A DNA stretch of 34,439 nucleotides from Treponema sp. (GTDB lineage Bacteria > Spirochaetota > Spirochaetia > Treponematales > Breznakiellaceae), in assembly GCA_031266775.1 (NCBI GenBank), contig JAISAQ010000067.1:1-34439 (forward strand), in the 5' to 3' direction. The notes beneath the pieces are model-generated. The model worked only from the letters and a program-made list of their open reading frames with translations. It had not been told where the DNA came from and searched no databases. How positions within the stretch are numbered: the stretch's first letter is position 1; every line of letters starts with the position of its first letter. The translations under genes were made by a program, and so were the position numbers. Below, in pieces: positions 25,784 through 34,145 of this stretch.

Positions 25784-25883
25784 ACTGCTTCTCCTTGAAA
25801 TCAGGTTCATTGGATGTAAGCGCACATGAACCTGTGGTAAAAAAAGCATATCATATAAAACAGCGGCCCATCAACAATCGGGA

Positions 25884-25912
25884 CTGTTCCAACATTTCAG
25901 TTTTTGGAACAG
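25884..25912. repeat. Inverted repeat upstream of the hydrolase
   Basis: CTGTTCCAA and TTGGAACAG, perfect 9-bp arms with 11 bp between. It sits 100 bp upstream of the hydrolase start, in the 313-bp space to the propeller gene. That space also holds a GCCTGCCCG/CGGGCGGGGC stem (26057-26079) 18 bp after the propeller stop and a GAACCGAAGGTTCG hairpin near 25977. The rest of the space shows no gene. Confidence 0.55.
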
Positions 25913-26096
25913 CTTCCCTGGATTTTTAAGGGAAAAAACGGACTTTTGATCGGGTTTTCCAGGAACCTGTCCATCGAACCGAAGGTTCGCACCAACCGGG
26001 TTATATGTACATGGCAGAAGGCGGTTTTCCCCGCAAGACCCGGTGGAACAGCAAGCGCCTGCCCGTCTGCGGGCGGGGCTCCGTCTTTCTTCCTCC

Positions 26097-27335
26097 CTAT
26101 GGGTACTCGTGATAAGCTATTTTGCCGTCAAACCCGACCGCGACAAATTTCCCGCCGCCGTAGGCAATGCCAGAGATGAGGCTGGGAGTACCAAAGGTGG
26201 AGGCCGTTCCGTCGATACCGGTCCACGTTTCTCCGTCGGCGGAATAGGCCATTTTGCCGTTACTCCCGCCTGCGACGAACTTCCCACCGCCGTAGGCAAT
26301 GCCAGAGATGATAGAAGTACCCATAGAAGTACCAAAGGTGGAGGCCGTTCCGTCGATACCGGTCCATGTTACCCCGCCGTTGCCGGACCAGGCCATTTTG
26401 CCCTCATTCCCGACCGCGACGAACTTCCCGCCGCCGTAGGCAATGCCATTGATGGGGGTAGAATAACCAAAGGTGGAGGCCGTTTCGTCGATGCCGGTCC
26501 AATATACCCCGTCGTCGGACCTGGCCATTTTGCCGTCAGCCCCGACCGCGACGAACTTCCCGCCGCCCCAGGCAATGCCAGAGATGCCGGAAGTATCAAA
26601 GGTGGAGGCCGTTCCGTTGATACCGGTCCACGCTTCTCCATTGCTGGACCAGGCCATGAGGCCGCCAATCCCGACCGCGACGAACTTCCCGCCGCCGTAG
26701 GCAATGTCATTGATGATGCCGGAAGTACCAAAGGAGGAGACCGTTCCGTCGATGCCGGTCCACGTTTCTCCGTTGCCGGACCAGGCCATTTTGCCGCTCT
26801 GCCCGCCTGCGACGAACTTCCCGCCGACGTAGGCGATGCCAGAGATGCCGGAAGTACCAAAGGTGGAAACCGTTCCGTCAATACCGGTCCAATATACCCC
26901 GTCGTCGGACCTGGCCATTTTGCCGTCAGCCCCGACCGCGACGAACTTCCCGCCGCCCCAGGCAATGCCATAGATGCCGGAAGTACCAAAGGTGGAGGCC
27001 GTTCCGTCAATACCGGTCCAGTCGATCTTCCACTTGGCGTAGAGGGTAGTATCGGCGGCGAAGGCGTAGGAAGCGCCCGCGGCGTAGTCTGTGCCGGACC
27101 CGTTTGCCTGGGTATTCCAGCCCCGGAACGTACACGCCGTCTTTACGAGGCTTCCTTGGACGGGCATGGGCATGGGCAGGCCGGCAGGACCCAATAGCGC
27201 CGAAGGAACCACCATGCCGCCGGTATGTCCGTTGCCGCTAAAAGTAACGGTAACGGGTATGGATACGGAACCGGGTTCTTCACAGGCGGCGAACACAAGG
27301 GCGGACACCGCAAAAAACATTGACATACGTTTCAT
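26097..27335 (-). CDS. Lipoprotein with InlB repeat and seven propeller-like repeats
   Basis: 412 residues. The signal peptide ends in lipobox VFAAC with C18. Residues ~25-103 are an InlB B-repeat (Listeria/Bacteroides type), with FRGWNTQANGSGTDYAAG and LYAKW. From W106, seven units of about 43 residues follow, each like WTGIDGTASTFGTSGISGIA followed by GGGKFVAVG and GKMAWS.DGE. Seven such units predict a seven-bladed beta-propeller related to BNR/sialidase-like repeats. A surface or periplasmic binding role is likely; no catalytic residue is identified. The start is ATG 27335 with GGAGGAG. Units 1 and 4 are nearly identical in the DNA. A CT microsatellite lies 97 bp upstream. Confidence 0.9.
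   Translation of the reverse strand: MKRMSMFFAVSALVFAACEEPGSVSIPVTVTFSGNGHTGGMVVPSALLGPAGLPMPMPVQGSLVKTACTFRGWNTQANGSGTDYAAGASYAFAADTTLYAKWKIDWTGIDGTASTFGTSGIYGIAWGGGKFVAVGADGKMARSDDGVYWTGIDGTVSTFGTSGISGIAYVGGKFVAGGQSGKMAWSGNGETWTGIDGTVSSFGTSGIINDIAYGGGKFVAVGIGGLMAWSSNGEAWTGINGTASTFDTSGISGIAWGGGKFVAVGADGKMARSDDGVYWTGIDETASTFGYSTPINGIAYGGGKFVAVGNEGKMAWSGNGGVTWTGIDGTASTFGTSMGTSIISGIAYGGGKFVAGGSNGKMAYSADGETWTGIDGTASTFGTPSLISGIAYGGGKFVAVGFDGKIAYHEYP
26109..27018 (-). repeat. Seven tandem ~129-bp coding repeats
   Basis: These encode the propeller units of the lipoprotein. The blocks CGACGAACTTCCCGCCGCC and GGTGGAGGCCGTTCCGTCGA (plus strand) recur with few changes, as if units are still being homogenised. 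The longest open frame on the opposite strand here is a by-product. Confidence 0.85.
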
Positions 27336-27427
27336 ACGTTACTCCTCCAGGCCGCCCCAAAGGTCCAATCTTCGGGACAAATTTTTTTTGAGGGAAATGG
27401 ATGTGCGCGGAAAGATGACGGTGAGTA

Positions 27428-27547
<120 letters not shown>

Positions 27548-27553
27548 AACAAT

Positions 27554-27562
27554 AGTATACCA
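27554..27562 (-). promoter_or_regulatory. Extended -10 promoter upstream of the CT tract
   Basis: TGGTATACT on the minus strand, that is TG-N-TATACT, six bases before ATG 27547. The -35 is poor, as extended -10 promoters allow. A transcript from here would cross the CT tract into the lipoprotein gene. Confidence 0.45.
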
Positions 27563-27618
27563 CACACTACGGGTTTTGTGTACAGAGAGGGCCGCAGACA
27601 GGGAAAAAGAAGAAGCGG

Positions 27619-28251
27619 CTACCATTGCCGGGGGATAAACCCCTCCGGCTTTTCAATTATTACCGTGTCCCCGCTCTGCTCAATCACGTAAAAACCCGCC
27701 GCATAGGCGAGGCTCTTTATATCATCGCGCATGACGGGGCTCGCCAGCGCGCCCATGAGTTTCCGCTTGTCCCCGTGGGCATCCCCGTAAGCCCGCAGTT
27801 TTTCCATACGGTCAAGATGATGAGATATATGTTTTTCCGTTAAATCGGATTTTATTTCCACGATCATGACCACATCCCCGTTTTCAAGCAGCACGTCCAC
27901 TTCGGTAAGGATCTTGTTGTCAGGGCCCCGATATTCAAAATTCCGTCCGGCCTTGGTAAACGCAAAGCCCAAATTGTTAAATTTCGCCACCATGTTGGGA
28001 ACGATAATGTATTCCGAAAGTTCGCCAAACTTGTTGCTTAAATCGCCCACAAGCTTCGTGGTCCTGTTCAGCAGCTTTTCGGTTTCCTGGAACCTGCGGG
28101 CGGTTTCCTGGAATTTGAGATCGGTTTCCCGGAATTTGAGATCGGTTTCCCGGCTCATTTCCTTCCTTTCCCGGCTTGCTTCCTGAAGCATGGCCCATAC
28201 TTTCTCAAAGTTAAGGCCCATTTGCGGTTCATGTACGCTTTCTTCACTCAT
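27619..28251 (-). CDS. DUF3782-type coiled-coil/PD-(D/E)XK nuclease-like protein
   Basis: 210 residues. Residues ~25-65 are a coiled coil built of heptad-like units (RETDLKF, RETDLKFQET, RRFQETEKL), encoded by 21-bp DNA repeats. The C-terminal domain has LTEVDVLLENG and MIVEIKSD, with D119, E132 and K134 in a PD-(D/E)XK arrangement. It belongs to a group common in Treponema and cyanobacteria. The role is unknown; a nuclease is suggested by fold only. The start is ATG 28251: TACATT lies six bases upstream with TTGACA 18 bp further. The frame to 28323 has no promoter or ribosome site. Confidence 0.8.
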   Translation of the reverse strand: MSEESVHEPQMGLNFEKVWAMLQEASRERKEMSRETDLKFRETDLKFQETARRFQETEKLLNRTTKLVGDLSNKFGELSEYIIVPNMVAKFNNLGFAFTKAGRNFEYRGPDNKILTEVDVLLENGDVVMIVEIKSDLTEKHISHHLDRMEKLRAYGDAHGDKRKLMGALASPVMRDDIKSLAYAAGFYVIEQSGDTVIIEKPEGFIPRQW

Positions 28252-28257
28252 ATAAAA

Positions 28258-28287
28258 AATGTACTTTACGCTTGTATAGATTGTCAA
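28258..28287 (-). promoter_or_regulatory. Promoter of the DUF3782 gene, leaderless type
   Basis: On the minus strand: consensus TTGACA (28282-28287), an 18-bp spacer, TACATT (28258-28263), then six bases to the ATG. No Shine-Dalgarno. Confidence 0.5.
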
Positions 28288-28300
28288 GCAATCGCATAGC

Positions 28301-28450
28301 CCCGGCAGTAATTCTGAATTCAAAACAACTACAGACAGACACGGACCAACACGGACAAAATATATATTTGAAACTAATGAAACTAAAGACCGTGTTTGTC
28401 CGTGAGGGCGAACCGGAGGTTCGTTGTGGTTGAATTCGGAATTACCGGGG
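28301..28450 (-). repeat. Dispersed inverted-end repeat, copy 4
   Basis: The best-preserved ends: GTAATTCTGAATTCAA at the left and TTGAATTCGGAATTAC at the right, both extending into C- or G-rich bases (CCCGG / CCGGGG). It has the same orientation as copy 2. The centre has a short extra AAACTAATG relative to copy 2. An open frame on the plus strand begins inside it and is not a gene at that point. Confidence 0.88.
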
Positions 28451-28467
28451 CCGATATCGCCATAACA

Positions 28468-28684
28468 ATGGTTTACGGCTTAGACTTTATAGTGAGCCTG
28501 AATTTTCAGCATATTGTCCGGGAAGTACATGCCGCCCGGCTTATGATCCAGGATGAACGCAAGAATATGACGGCCAGAGAATTTTCCCAGGCGGCGGAGG
28601 ATCATACAATAGCCATATTTAAAAAATACGGCCTTCCCCTCGCCTTGCAGGCATTCCCGTTTTTGAAGTATCCTGTAAGTGTAG
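28468..28684. other. Ambiguous coding potential upstream of ptsI
   Basis: Both strands look weakly coding. Plus: from ATG 28468, REVHAARLMIQDERKNMTA and IAIFKKYGLPLALQAFPFL, running on past the ptsI start. Minus: a frame with MILRRLGKFSGRHILAFIL. Neither matches HPr, which often precedes ptsI, nor any family I recognise. It may be a decayed gene. With repeat copy 4 it fills the 433 bp between the DUF3782 start and ptsI. Confidence 0.25.
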
Positions 28685-30421
28685 ATGAAAACTATCACCG
28701 GAATTCCCGCGTCGCCGGGTATTGCTATAGGCACGGCTTTTTTGTATGCGGAAAGCGGCATTCCCGAAATTCCCCGGTACAGCATTGCGGGGGAACAGTC
28801 CGGGGCGGAAATGAAGCGGCTCAGGGGCGCCATGGAACAGGCCAAAAAGGATCTGCGCGGCGTTCTTGAACGGGCGGAAAAGGAGATGAGCGGCGAGCAC
28901 GCCGCCATTTTCGAGGCCCATCTTATGATGATAGAAGATCCCTATTTTACAGGCCGGCTTGAGGAACGGATTCTAAAAGAAACGCAGAACGCCGAATGGG
29001 CTGTCCGGGAGACGGTCCGGGAACTTGCGGGAAAAATGATGGTTTCCTCCGATCCGTTTTTCCGGGAGCGGGTAACGGACATTAACGACGTTTCAAGGCG
29101 CATTCTGTACCATCTGCTTGCGATACACAGGGTTTCACTTGCCGATCTCAAAGAGGACTGCATCATCGCCGCCCACGATCTTTTGCCTTCGGACATCCTT
29201 GCCATGAACCGGGAAAAGGTCAAGGCCATAGTCACGGATATGGGAAGCGGGACCAGCCACACGGCCATACTTGCCAGGGCCTTTAACATCCCTGCGGTGC
29301 TGGGGCTTTCGTCCGCCGCTTCGGAAATCGTAACGGGCGACATCCTCGCGGTAGACGGCAGCTCGGGGGAGGTTATCGTCAATCCGCCAAAGGCGGTTCT
29401 TTCAAAATACCATAAAGAGACGGCGAAGTACCGTAAAAAGGCGGATGAATTCCTTGCCATGCGGGATCTTCCCGCGGAAACCCTCGACGGCCGCATGATT
29501 ACACTCAAGGCAAACATCGAGATTCCCGAAGAAGCCGAAAAGGCCGCCGGTTACGGCGCGCAGGGCATAGGGCTCTACCGTTCGGAATTCCTCTTTCTTG
29601 CCCCCGGCAGGGCGGCCGGTGAAGAGGTTCAATTCAGGGCGTACAGCCGGGTGCTTGCCGCCATGGGGGATCTGCCCGTTACCATTCGCACGGTGGATAT
29701 AGGGGGCGACAAGGTACTGTCCGATTTTCAGCCTGACGGCGAAAAAAATCCCCTTCTGGGCTGGCGCGCGATACGTTTTTCACTGGCCCTGCCGGATCTT
29801 TTCAAAACCCAGCTGCGGGCCATACTGCGGGCCGGCGCCGCCGGAAACGTCCGCATCATGTTCCCCCTGATCTCAGGGCTTGAAGAACTGGAGCGGGCGC
29901 TGGCAATGCTGGAAGAAGCCAGGGACGAATGCCGCCTGAAGGGACACGCCTTTGCCGAAAATATTGAAACGGGCGTCATGATAGAAGTCCCTTCCGCCGC
30001 CATGATAGCGGAGGTACTCGCGGAAAAATCCGGTTTCTTTTCCATAGGGACCAACGATCTCATCCAGTATTCACTGGCGGTAGATCGCGGCAACGAGCGG
30101 GTCAGTTACCTTGCCCAGCCTGTTCATCCGGCGGTGCTGCGCCTCATTAAAATGACCGTAGACGCGGCCCACAGCAAGGGCATCACGGCCGCCATATGCG
30201 GTGAAATGGCCGGGGACCCCGCTCTTACCGCGGCGCTTCTGGGGCTCGATCTTGATGAACTGAGCATGGCTTCCCCGTCCATTCCCGCCGTCAAGCGCGT
30301 CGTCAGGGAAGTAAAGGCGGAAGAATGCCGTGTCCTTGCGGGGGAACTGCTTGCCGGCCGTTCCGCTTCAGAGAACGCCGCCCTGCTCCGCGGGTGGATG
30401 GAACAGCGCCGCCTTTTGTAG
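28685..30421 (+). CDS. ptsI: PEP-protein phosphotransferase (enzyme I)
   Basis: 578 residues, normal. It transfers phosphate from PEP to HPr. The N-terminal domain has the phosphorylated histidine H192 in GSGTSHTAILARAFNIPAV. The C-terminal TIM barrel binds PEP, with GTNDLIQYSLAVDRGNE, and has the conserved cysteine in AAICGEMAGD. The consensus before the histidine is usually GGxTSHTAI, so the first Gly is replaced by Met (DMGSGTSHT). The start is ATG 28685 with no clear ribosome site. No ptsH is beside it. In treponemes enzyme I often acts in regulation rather than full sugar uptake; nothing here decides that. der follows after 43 bp. Confidence 0.96.
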   Translation: MKTITGIPASPGIAIGTAFLYAESGIPEIPRYSIAGEQSGAEMKRLRGAMEQAKKDLRGVLERAEKEMSGEHAAIFEAHLMMIEDPYFTGRLEERILKETQNAEWAVRETVRELAGKMMVSSDPFFRERVTDINDVSRRILYHLLAIHRVSLADLKEDCIIAAHDLLPSDILAMNREKVKAIVTDMGSGTSHTAILARAFNIPAVLGLSSAASEIVTGDILAVDGSSGEVIVNPPKAVLSKYHKETAKYRKKADEFLAMRDLPAETLDGRMITLKANIEIPEEAEKAAGYGAQGIGLYRSEFLFLAPGRAAGEEVQFRAYSRVLAAMGDLPVTIRTVDIGGDKVLSDFQPDGEKNPLLGWRAIRFSLALPDLFKTQLRAILRAGAAGNVRIMFPLISGLEELERALAMLEEARDECRLKGHAFAENIETGVMIEVPSAAMIAEVLAEKSGFFSIGTNDLIQYSLAVDRGNERVSYLAQPVHPAVLRLIKMTVDAAHSKGITAAICGEMAGDPALTAALLGLDLDELSMASPSIPAVKRVVREVKAEECRVLAGELLAGRSASENAALLRGWMEQRRLL

Positions 30422-30433
30422 CGGCCTTTGCGT

Positions 30434-30463
30434 TTTTCAGGATTATTATTTTCAGGATTATTA
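30434..30463 (+). repeat. 15-bp tandem duplication carrying the der ribosome site
   Basis: TTTTCAGGATTATTA occurs twice without a gap directly before ATG 30465. Each copy contains an AGGA Shine-Dalgarno; the second is correctly spaced. A change in copy number would move or remove a ribosome site. Confidence 0.8.
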
Positions 30464-30464
30464 T

Positions 30465-31880
30465 ATGAAAGAAGATACAGCGGAAAAAGATCCCGCACGC
30501 CTTGTACGCGCTCTTCCTGTCGTGGCGCTTGCGGGCCGGCCCAATGTCGGCAAGTCAACCCTTTTTAACCGGCTGCTCAAAAAAAGGCGGGCAATTACCG
30601 ATCCGACACCGGGGGTTACCCGTGACCCGGTACAATCAGGCGCGGTGATTCTGGGAAGGCCGCTCAGGCTTGTCGATACCGGCGGTTTCCGCCTGGAACA
30701 GGACGCGGCGGCGCTGGACGATCTTGTTGTTGAAAAAACGCTCAAAACCGTGGAGAGCGCCGATCTTGTCATCCTTGTTCTTGAGGCGGGGGAGCTGACC
30801 GCGGAAGACGAGGAATTTATCAAGCTCCTCCGGCCCTGCCGGGACAAACTTATCACCGTGGTCAACAAGACCGAAGGGGGACGCCGCGCGGATGAGGCCT
30901 GGAATCTCCTGTCCTACGGGTTTGACAAACTGTACATGATTTCCGCGGAGCACGGGGATCATATTGAGGAACTGGAAAGGGCGATTGTGGAATCGCTTGA
31001 TTTTCCGGAAGAAGGTGAATTTCCGGAAACAGGCGAAACGGAAGAAGCACGGCCTGTAAGAATAGCCCTTTTGGGAAAGCCCAATACGGGAAAATCCTCC
31101 CTGTCCAACCGGCTCACCTCTTCTTCGGCGTCCATTGTCAGCGGCATACCCGGCACCACCCGCGATGTGGTTGAGGGGAGTTTTTTCTGGAAGGGGCGGG
31201 CCTTCGAGGTTCTTGATACCGCGGGAATACGGCGCAAAAGCAAGGTAACGGAAAACATCGAATACTATTCGGTAAACCGCGCGATTAAAACCATCGACAA
31301 CGCGGACATTGTTTTTCTTGTAATAGACGCCGAAGAAGGATTTTCGGATCAGGACAAGAAAATTGCCGCTCTTGCAAGCGAAAGGGGAAGGGGAATTATC
31401 CTGGTCCTTAATAAATGGGATCGCATGCCCCAAGTAAAGAACGCCTTTACGGCGGTACAGGATCGCATACGGTTCCTCTTCGGGCAAATGGAATATGCCC
31501 CCGTTATTCCGGTCAGCGCCCTTGACGGAAGCGGCGTTGACCGTCTGCTTAACACAGCGGTGAATATGTTTTCCCAGCTTGTTTCGAAGGTGGAAACGGC
31601 AAGGCTCAACCAGGTTCTGCGGCAATGGCTTGCCGAATATCCGCCGCCGTCGGGGCCGCAGACGCGTTTCAGCGTCAAGTACGCCGTTCAGACTTCGGAA
31701 AATCCGGTTGCCTTTATCTTTTTTGTTTCGCGCCCCCGCGCGGTAAGTGAAGCCTATGTGTCGTATCTTAAAAACAGGATACGCCGGGATCTTGGCTTTT
31801 CGCTTATTCCGGTCGGCGTTGAAATACGGGCAAGCCGGCAGGAAAGGGGCAGAGGCCGGCGCGGTTCCGGCAGGGGATAA
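30465..31880 (+). CDS. der: Ribosome biogenesis GTPase Der (EngA)
   Basis: 471 residues from ATG 30465. It has two tandem GTPase domains: G1 GRPNVGKS 24-31, NKTE 134-137; and G1' GKPNTGKS 204-211, NKWD 316-319. A KH-like domain completes the C-terminus. It assists 50S assembly and is essential in most bacteria. An acidic linker, PEEGEFPETGETEEA, joins the domains. NKTE instead of NKxD in the first domain is a minor variation. The start follows an AGGA in the duplicated 15-bp segment. merR follows two bases after its stop. Confidence 0.97.
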   Translation: MKEDTAEKDPARLVRALPVVALAGRPNVGKSTLFNRLLKKRRAITDPTPGVTRDPVQSGAVILGRPLRLVDTGGFRLEQDAAALDDLVVEKTLKTVESADLVILVLEAGELTAEDEEFIKLLRPCRDKLITVVNKTEGGRRADEAWNLLSYGFDKLYMISAEHGDHIEELERAIVESLDFPEEGEFPETGETEEARPVRIALLGKPNTGKSSLSNRLTSSSASIVSGIPGTTRDVVEGSFFWKGRAFEVLDTAGIRRKSKVTENIEYYSVNRAIKTIDNADIVFLVIDAEEGFSDQDKKIAALASERGRGIILVLNKWDRMPQVKNAFTAVQDRIRFLFGQMEYAPVIPVSALDGSGVDRLLNTAVNMFSQLVSKVETARLNQVLRQWLAEYPPPSGPQTRFSVKYAVQTSENPVAFIFFVSRPRAVSEAYVSYLKNRIRRDLGFSLIPVGVEIRASRQERGRGRRGSGRG

Positions 31881-31882
31881 AC

Positions 31883-32212
31883 GTGGGTTCCTACACAAAA
31901 CGGGACGCGGAACGCCTTCTTAAAGTAAAAAACCATATACTCAGATACTGGGAAAAAGAAATTTCCCTTATCCAGCCGGCAAAGGACAATCAGGGGCGCC
32001 TTCATTATTCCGACCGGGATCTGCAGATCATGCTCAGGCTCAAGTACCTGATTCAGGAACGGCATTTTACCATGGAAGGGGCGCGGGATCAGCTGTACCG
32101 GGAACTAACGGAAAGGGACCCGGGGCGGGAGGATATCAGGGCGCACGCCGCCGCCCTGCGCTCGGAACTTTTGGAACTGCTTGCCCTGATTGTAAAAAAC
32201 GAACGGCCGTGA
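31883..32212 (+). CDS. Small MerR-family regulator
   Basis: 109 residues from GTG 31883, two bases after the der stop, with AGGGGAT as ribosome site. The winged helix-turn-helix spans residues 4-70, with LLKVKNHILRYWEKEI and GRLHYSDRDLQIMLRL typical of MerR proteins. The short helical remainder (ALRSELLELLALIVKN) offers no effector domain and could only dimerise. It is cotranscribed with der and the methyltransferase; its target is unknown. Confidence 0.88.
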   Translation: MGSYTKRDAERLLKVKNHILRYWEKEISLIQPAKDNQGRLHYSDRDLQIMLRLKYLIQERHFTMEGARDQLYRELTERDPGREDIRAHAAALRSELLELLALIVKNERP

Positions 32213-33492
32213 CGCTTATTACGGATCTTGCCCCCGCCGCCGGATGTCTTCTTGACGCCGTTCCCCTTTTAATAGACAGAACCTTTCCCCTTGCGGAACG
32301 TTTCAAAAAAAAACTTCCGCAGAGCATCGCTGAACTTTCGCGGCTCCTCACTTCCGGCCGCGGGGAGCGGGGGGCCTCATATCTGGAAAAACCTGAAATG
32401 CTCCAGGCGTATCTCCGTTATTTTCTTCCCTGGAACCTGTACCGCCTTTCCCGGCTTTTGCCCGGCCTTTCACTTGAGCTCTGCGAAGGAGACGCGGTAA
32501 CAGATCTTGGTTCGGGGCCCCTTACCCTGCCGCTGGCGCTCTGGATTTCCCGGCCCGATCTAAGGTCCGTTCCCCTGGAATTCCGGTGCATAGACAGAGC
32601 CGGCGCGGTTCTCCGCGCGGGCAGACGTTTCTTCGCGGCCCTTGCGGAATTTACCACAGGCGCGGAAACCGGGACGCCCTGGAGGTTCAAGACCGCCGCC
32701 GCCGCGCTGGGCGCTCCTGTCCGGGGGAAGCCCGCCGCGCTGGTAACGGCGGTGAATGTTTTCAATGAGCTTTACGAGGATCTTCCCTACCGTGATCACG
32801 CGGGCCTTGCCGGAAAGACGCGCGCATACGCGGGGCTTCTTTGCCGTGACGCGGAAAGCTCCGTTCTTGTGGTGGAGCCGGGCGTTCCCAGGGCGGGGGA
32901 ATTTATCGCGTGCCTCCGAACGGCTCTCGCGGAAAAGGGCCGCCTTCCCCTTGCCCCCTGTCCGCATGCGGGGCCCTGCCCGTGTCCCGGCGGTTTTTCT
33001 CCCGGCGGAAAAAAAACGCGCTGGTGCCACTTTGCCTTTGATACCGCCGGCGCGCCCGCAGACCTTCACAGGCTTTCCGCCGCCGCCGGCATACCAAAGG
33101 AACGCGCCGCGCTGAGTTTCCTCTTTTCCGGTTCCGCAAAACGGTCCGGGAAAACGGCCCCTGCCGCCCGCCCGGCGGAAACGGCGGAAGGCGGCCTTCC
33201 GGTACGCGTTCTTTCCGATCCTTTTCCTGTGGAAGGCGGAAACCTTTACGGCCGCTACGGATGTTCGGAAAAGGGGCTCGTTCTGGTACGCGGCGAAAAA
33301 TCACGCATCGGCGCGCTTGTTCCCGGTTCCCTTTTCACGGCGGAATCAGTCGCCCAAACGCGTGCGGAGACGAGGGACCGTAAAAGCGGCGCTTTTATTA
33401 TTGACATCGGCGCGGCCGCCGTCCGCACGGCGGGAACGGCGGCTCCGGCCTCTTTCCGCGCGGGGCCCCGTAAAAGGAGAACGGGATCATGA
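32209..33492 (+). CDS. Rsm22-family methyltransferase-like protein
   Basis: 427 residues. GTG 32209 overlaps the merR stop (GTGA). Residues ~60-230 form a class I SAM fold with DLGSG at 99-103 and AVNVFNELYEDLP near 181-193. Downstream is the Rsm22 signature: CPHAGPCPCP (C251, C257, C259) and RWCHF (C273), with C235 before it. In the mitochondrial relative METTL17 such cysteines bind a 4Fe-4S cluster (known), so this one may too. It probably acts on the small ribosomal subunit. The C-terminal third is Ala/Gly/Arg-rich with a basic end. The context with der supports a ribosome role. Confidence 0.85.
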   Translation: MTLITDLAPAAGCLLDAVPLLIDRTFPLAERFKKKLPQSIAELSRLLTSGRGERGASYLEKPEMLQAYLRYFLPWNLYRLSRLLPGLSLELCEGDAVTDLGSGPLTLPLALWISRPDLRSVPLEFRCIDRAGAVLRAGRRFFAALAEFTTGAETGTPWRFKTAAAALGAPVRGKPAALVTAVNVFNELYEDLPYRDHAGLAGKTRAYAGLLCRDAESSVLVVEPGVPRAGEFIACLRTALAEKGRLPLAPCPHAGPCPCPGGFSPGGKKTRWCHFAFDTAGAPADLHRLSAAAGIPKERAALSFLFSGSAKRSGKTAPAARPAETAEGGLPVRVLSDPFPVEGGNLYGRYGCSEKGLVLVRGEKSRIGALVPGSLFTAESVAQTRAETRDRKSGAFIIDIGAAAVRTAGTAAPASFRAGPRKRRTGS

Positions 33493-34040
33493 AATATCCG
33501 TCGCTGCTTGTCATTTCGGATTCCCACGATGATACCGCCTCCCTTGAATCGGCGATGCGCTGGGGAATGAAGCGCGGGGTGGACGCGCTTGTTTTTTTGG
33601 GTGACGGTTCCGCCGGCTTCCCCCAGGCGGCGGCTTCCGCCGGGTTTACCCTTCCGTGGAAAATGGTGCGGGGAAATACCGACGCTCTTTCATCCGCGCC
33701 CTGCATCGATACGCTTTCTTTTGCGGGCCATGTTTTCTTCCTGACCCACGGCCACCTGAGCGGCGTAGACAAAGATCTTGGCGCCATAACCGGGGCGGCC
33801 AAAAGCGCCGGATGCGACGCCGCCCTGTACGGGCACACCCACGTTCCCTATTGGGAAGAGATAGACGGAATCCTCGTTCTTAATCCGGGAAGTGCCGGGA
33901 AACCGCGGAGCGCCGCCGGCGCCTGCTTTGCTACCATAGAATGCCCGCCCGGCGAATGGTTTATTATACGCTACTGGAAAATCGAAGGGGCCCCCGGCAG
34001 ATCAAAAAAGATACGGGAAATTTCCCAGGTTTTCCACTGA
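33489..34040 (+). CDS. YfcE/MJ0936-family metallophosphoesterase
   Basis: 183 residues. The metal ligands are in order: DSHDD, LGDG, RGNTD, THGH and GHTHVP, with LNPGS near the end. Small enzymes of this family hydrolyse phosphodiesters with Mn2+, but physiological substrates are mostly unknown. ATG 33489 overlaps the previous stop (ATGA), with AAAAGGAG ten bases upstream. It is the last gene of the der-merR-rsm22-yfcE run. Confidence 0.93.
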   Translation: MKYPSLLVISDSHDDTASLESAMRWGMKRGVDALVFLGDGSAGFPQAAASAGFTLPWKMVRGNTDALSSAPCIDTLSFAGHVFFLTHGHLSGVDKDLGAITGAAKSAGCDAALYGHTHVPYWEEIDGILVLNPGSAGKPRSAAGACFATIECPPGEWFIIRYWKIEGAPGRSKKIREISQVFH

Positions 34041-34108
34041 ACGGCGTGACGGCGTGTTTTTAAGATGAATAAATTGCAAGGCGTATCCGATACATTGTTT
34101 ATTAAAGA

Positions 34109-34130
34109 GCCGCGAGGCAAGCCCTGCGGC
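34109..34130 (-). terminator. Hairpin after the aldo/keto reductase gene
   Basis: A GCCGC..GGC / GCC..GCGGC stem with a 2-base internal bulge and AA loop, followed by CTCTTTAATAA on the minus strand. It is 16 bp past the minus-strand stop. It could be a weak terminator. Confidence 0.35.
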
Positions 34131-34145
34131 ATACATAAACCTCTA

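Noticed and set aside
26043..27197. Long plus-strand open frame of 384 codons opposite the propeller lipoprotein
   Set aside because: It follows the repeat units of the real gene; its repeats are antisense by-products, and there is no start signal or recognisable domain.
28396..28869. 157-codon plus-strand frame across repeat copy 4 into ptsI
   Set aside because: Its first part is translated repeat and its last part is an out-of-frame reading of ptsI; only the middle is unclear and is listed as ambiguous.
30636..31898. 420-codon minus-strand open frame opposite der
   Set aside because: der is certain from its two GTPase domains; the antisense frame has no motif.
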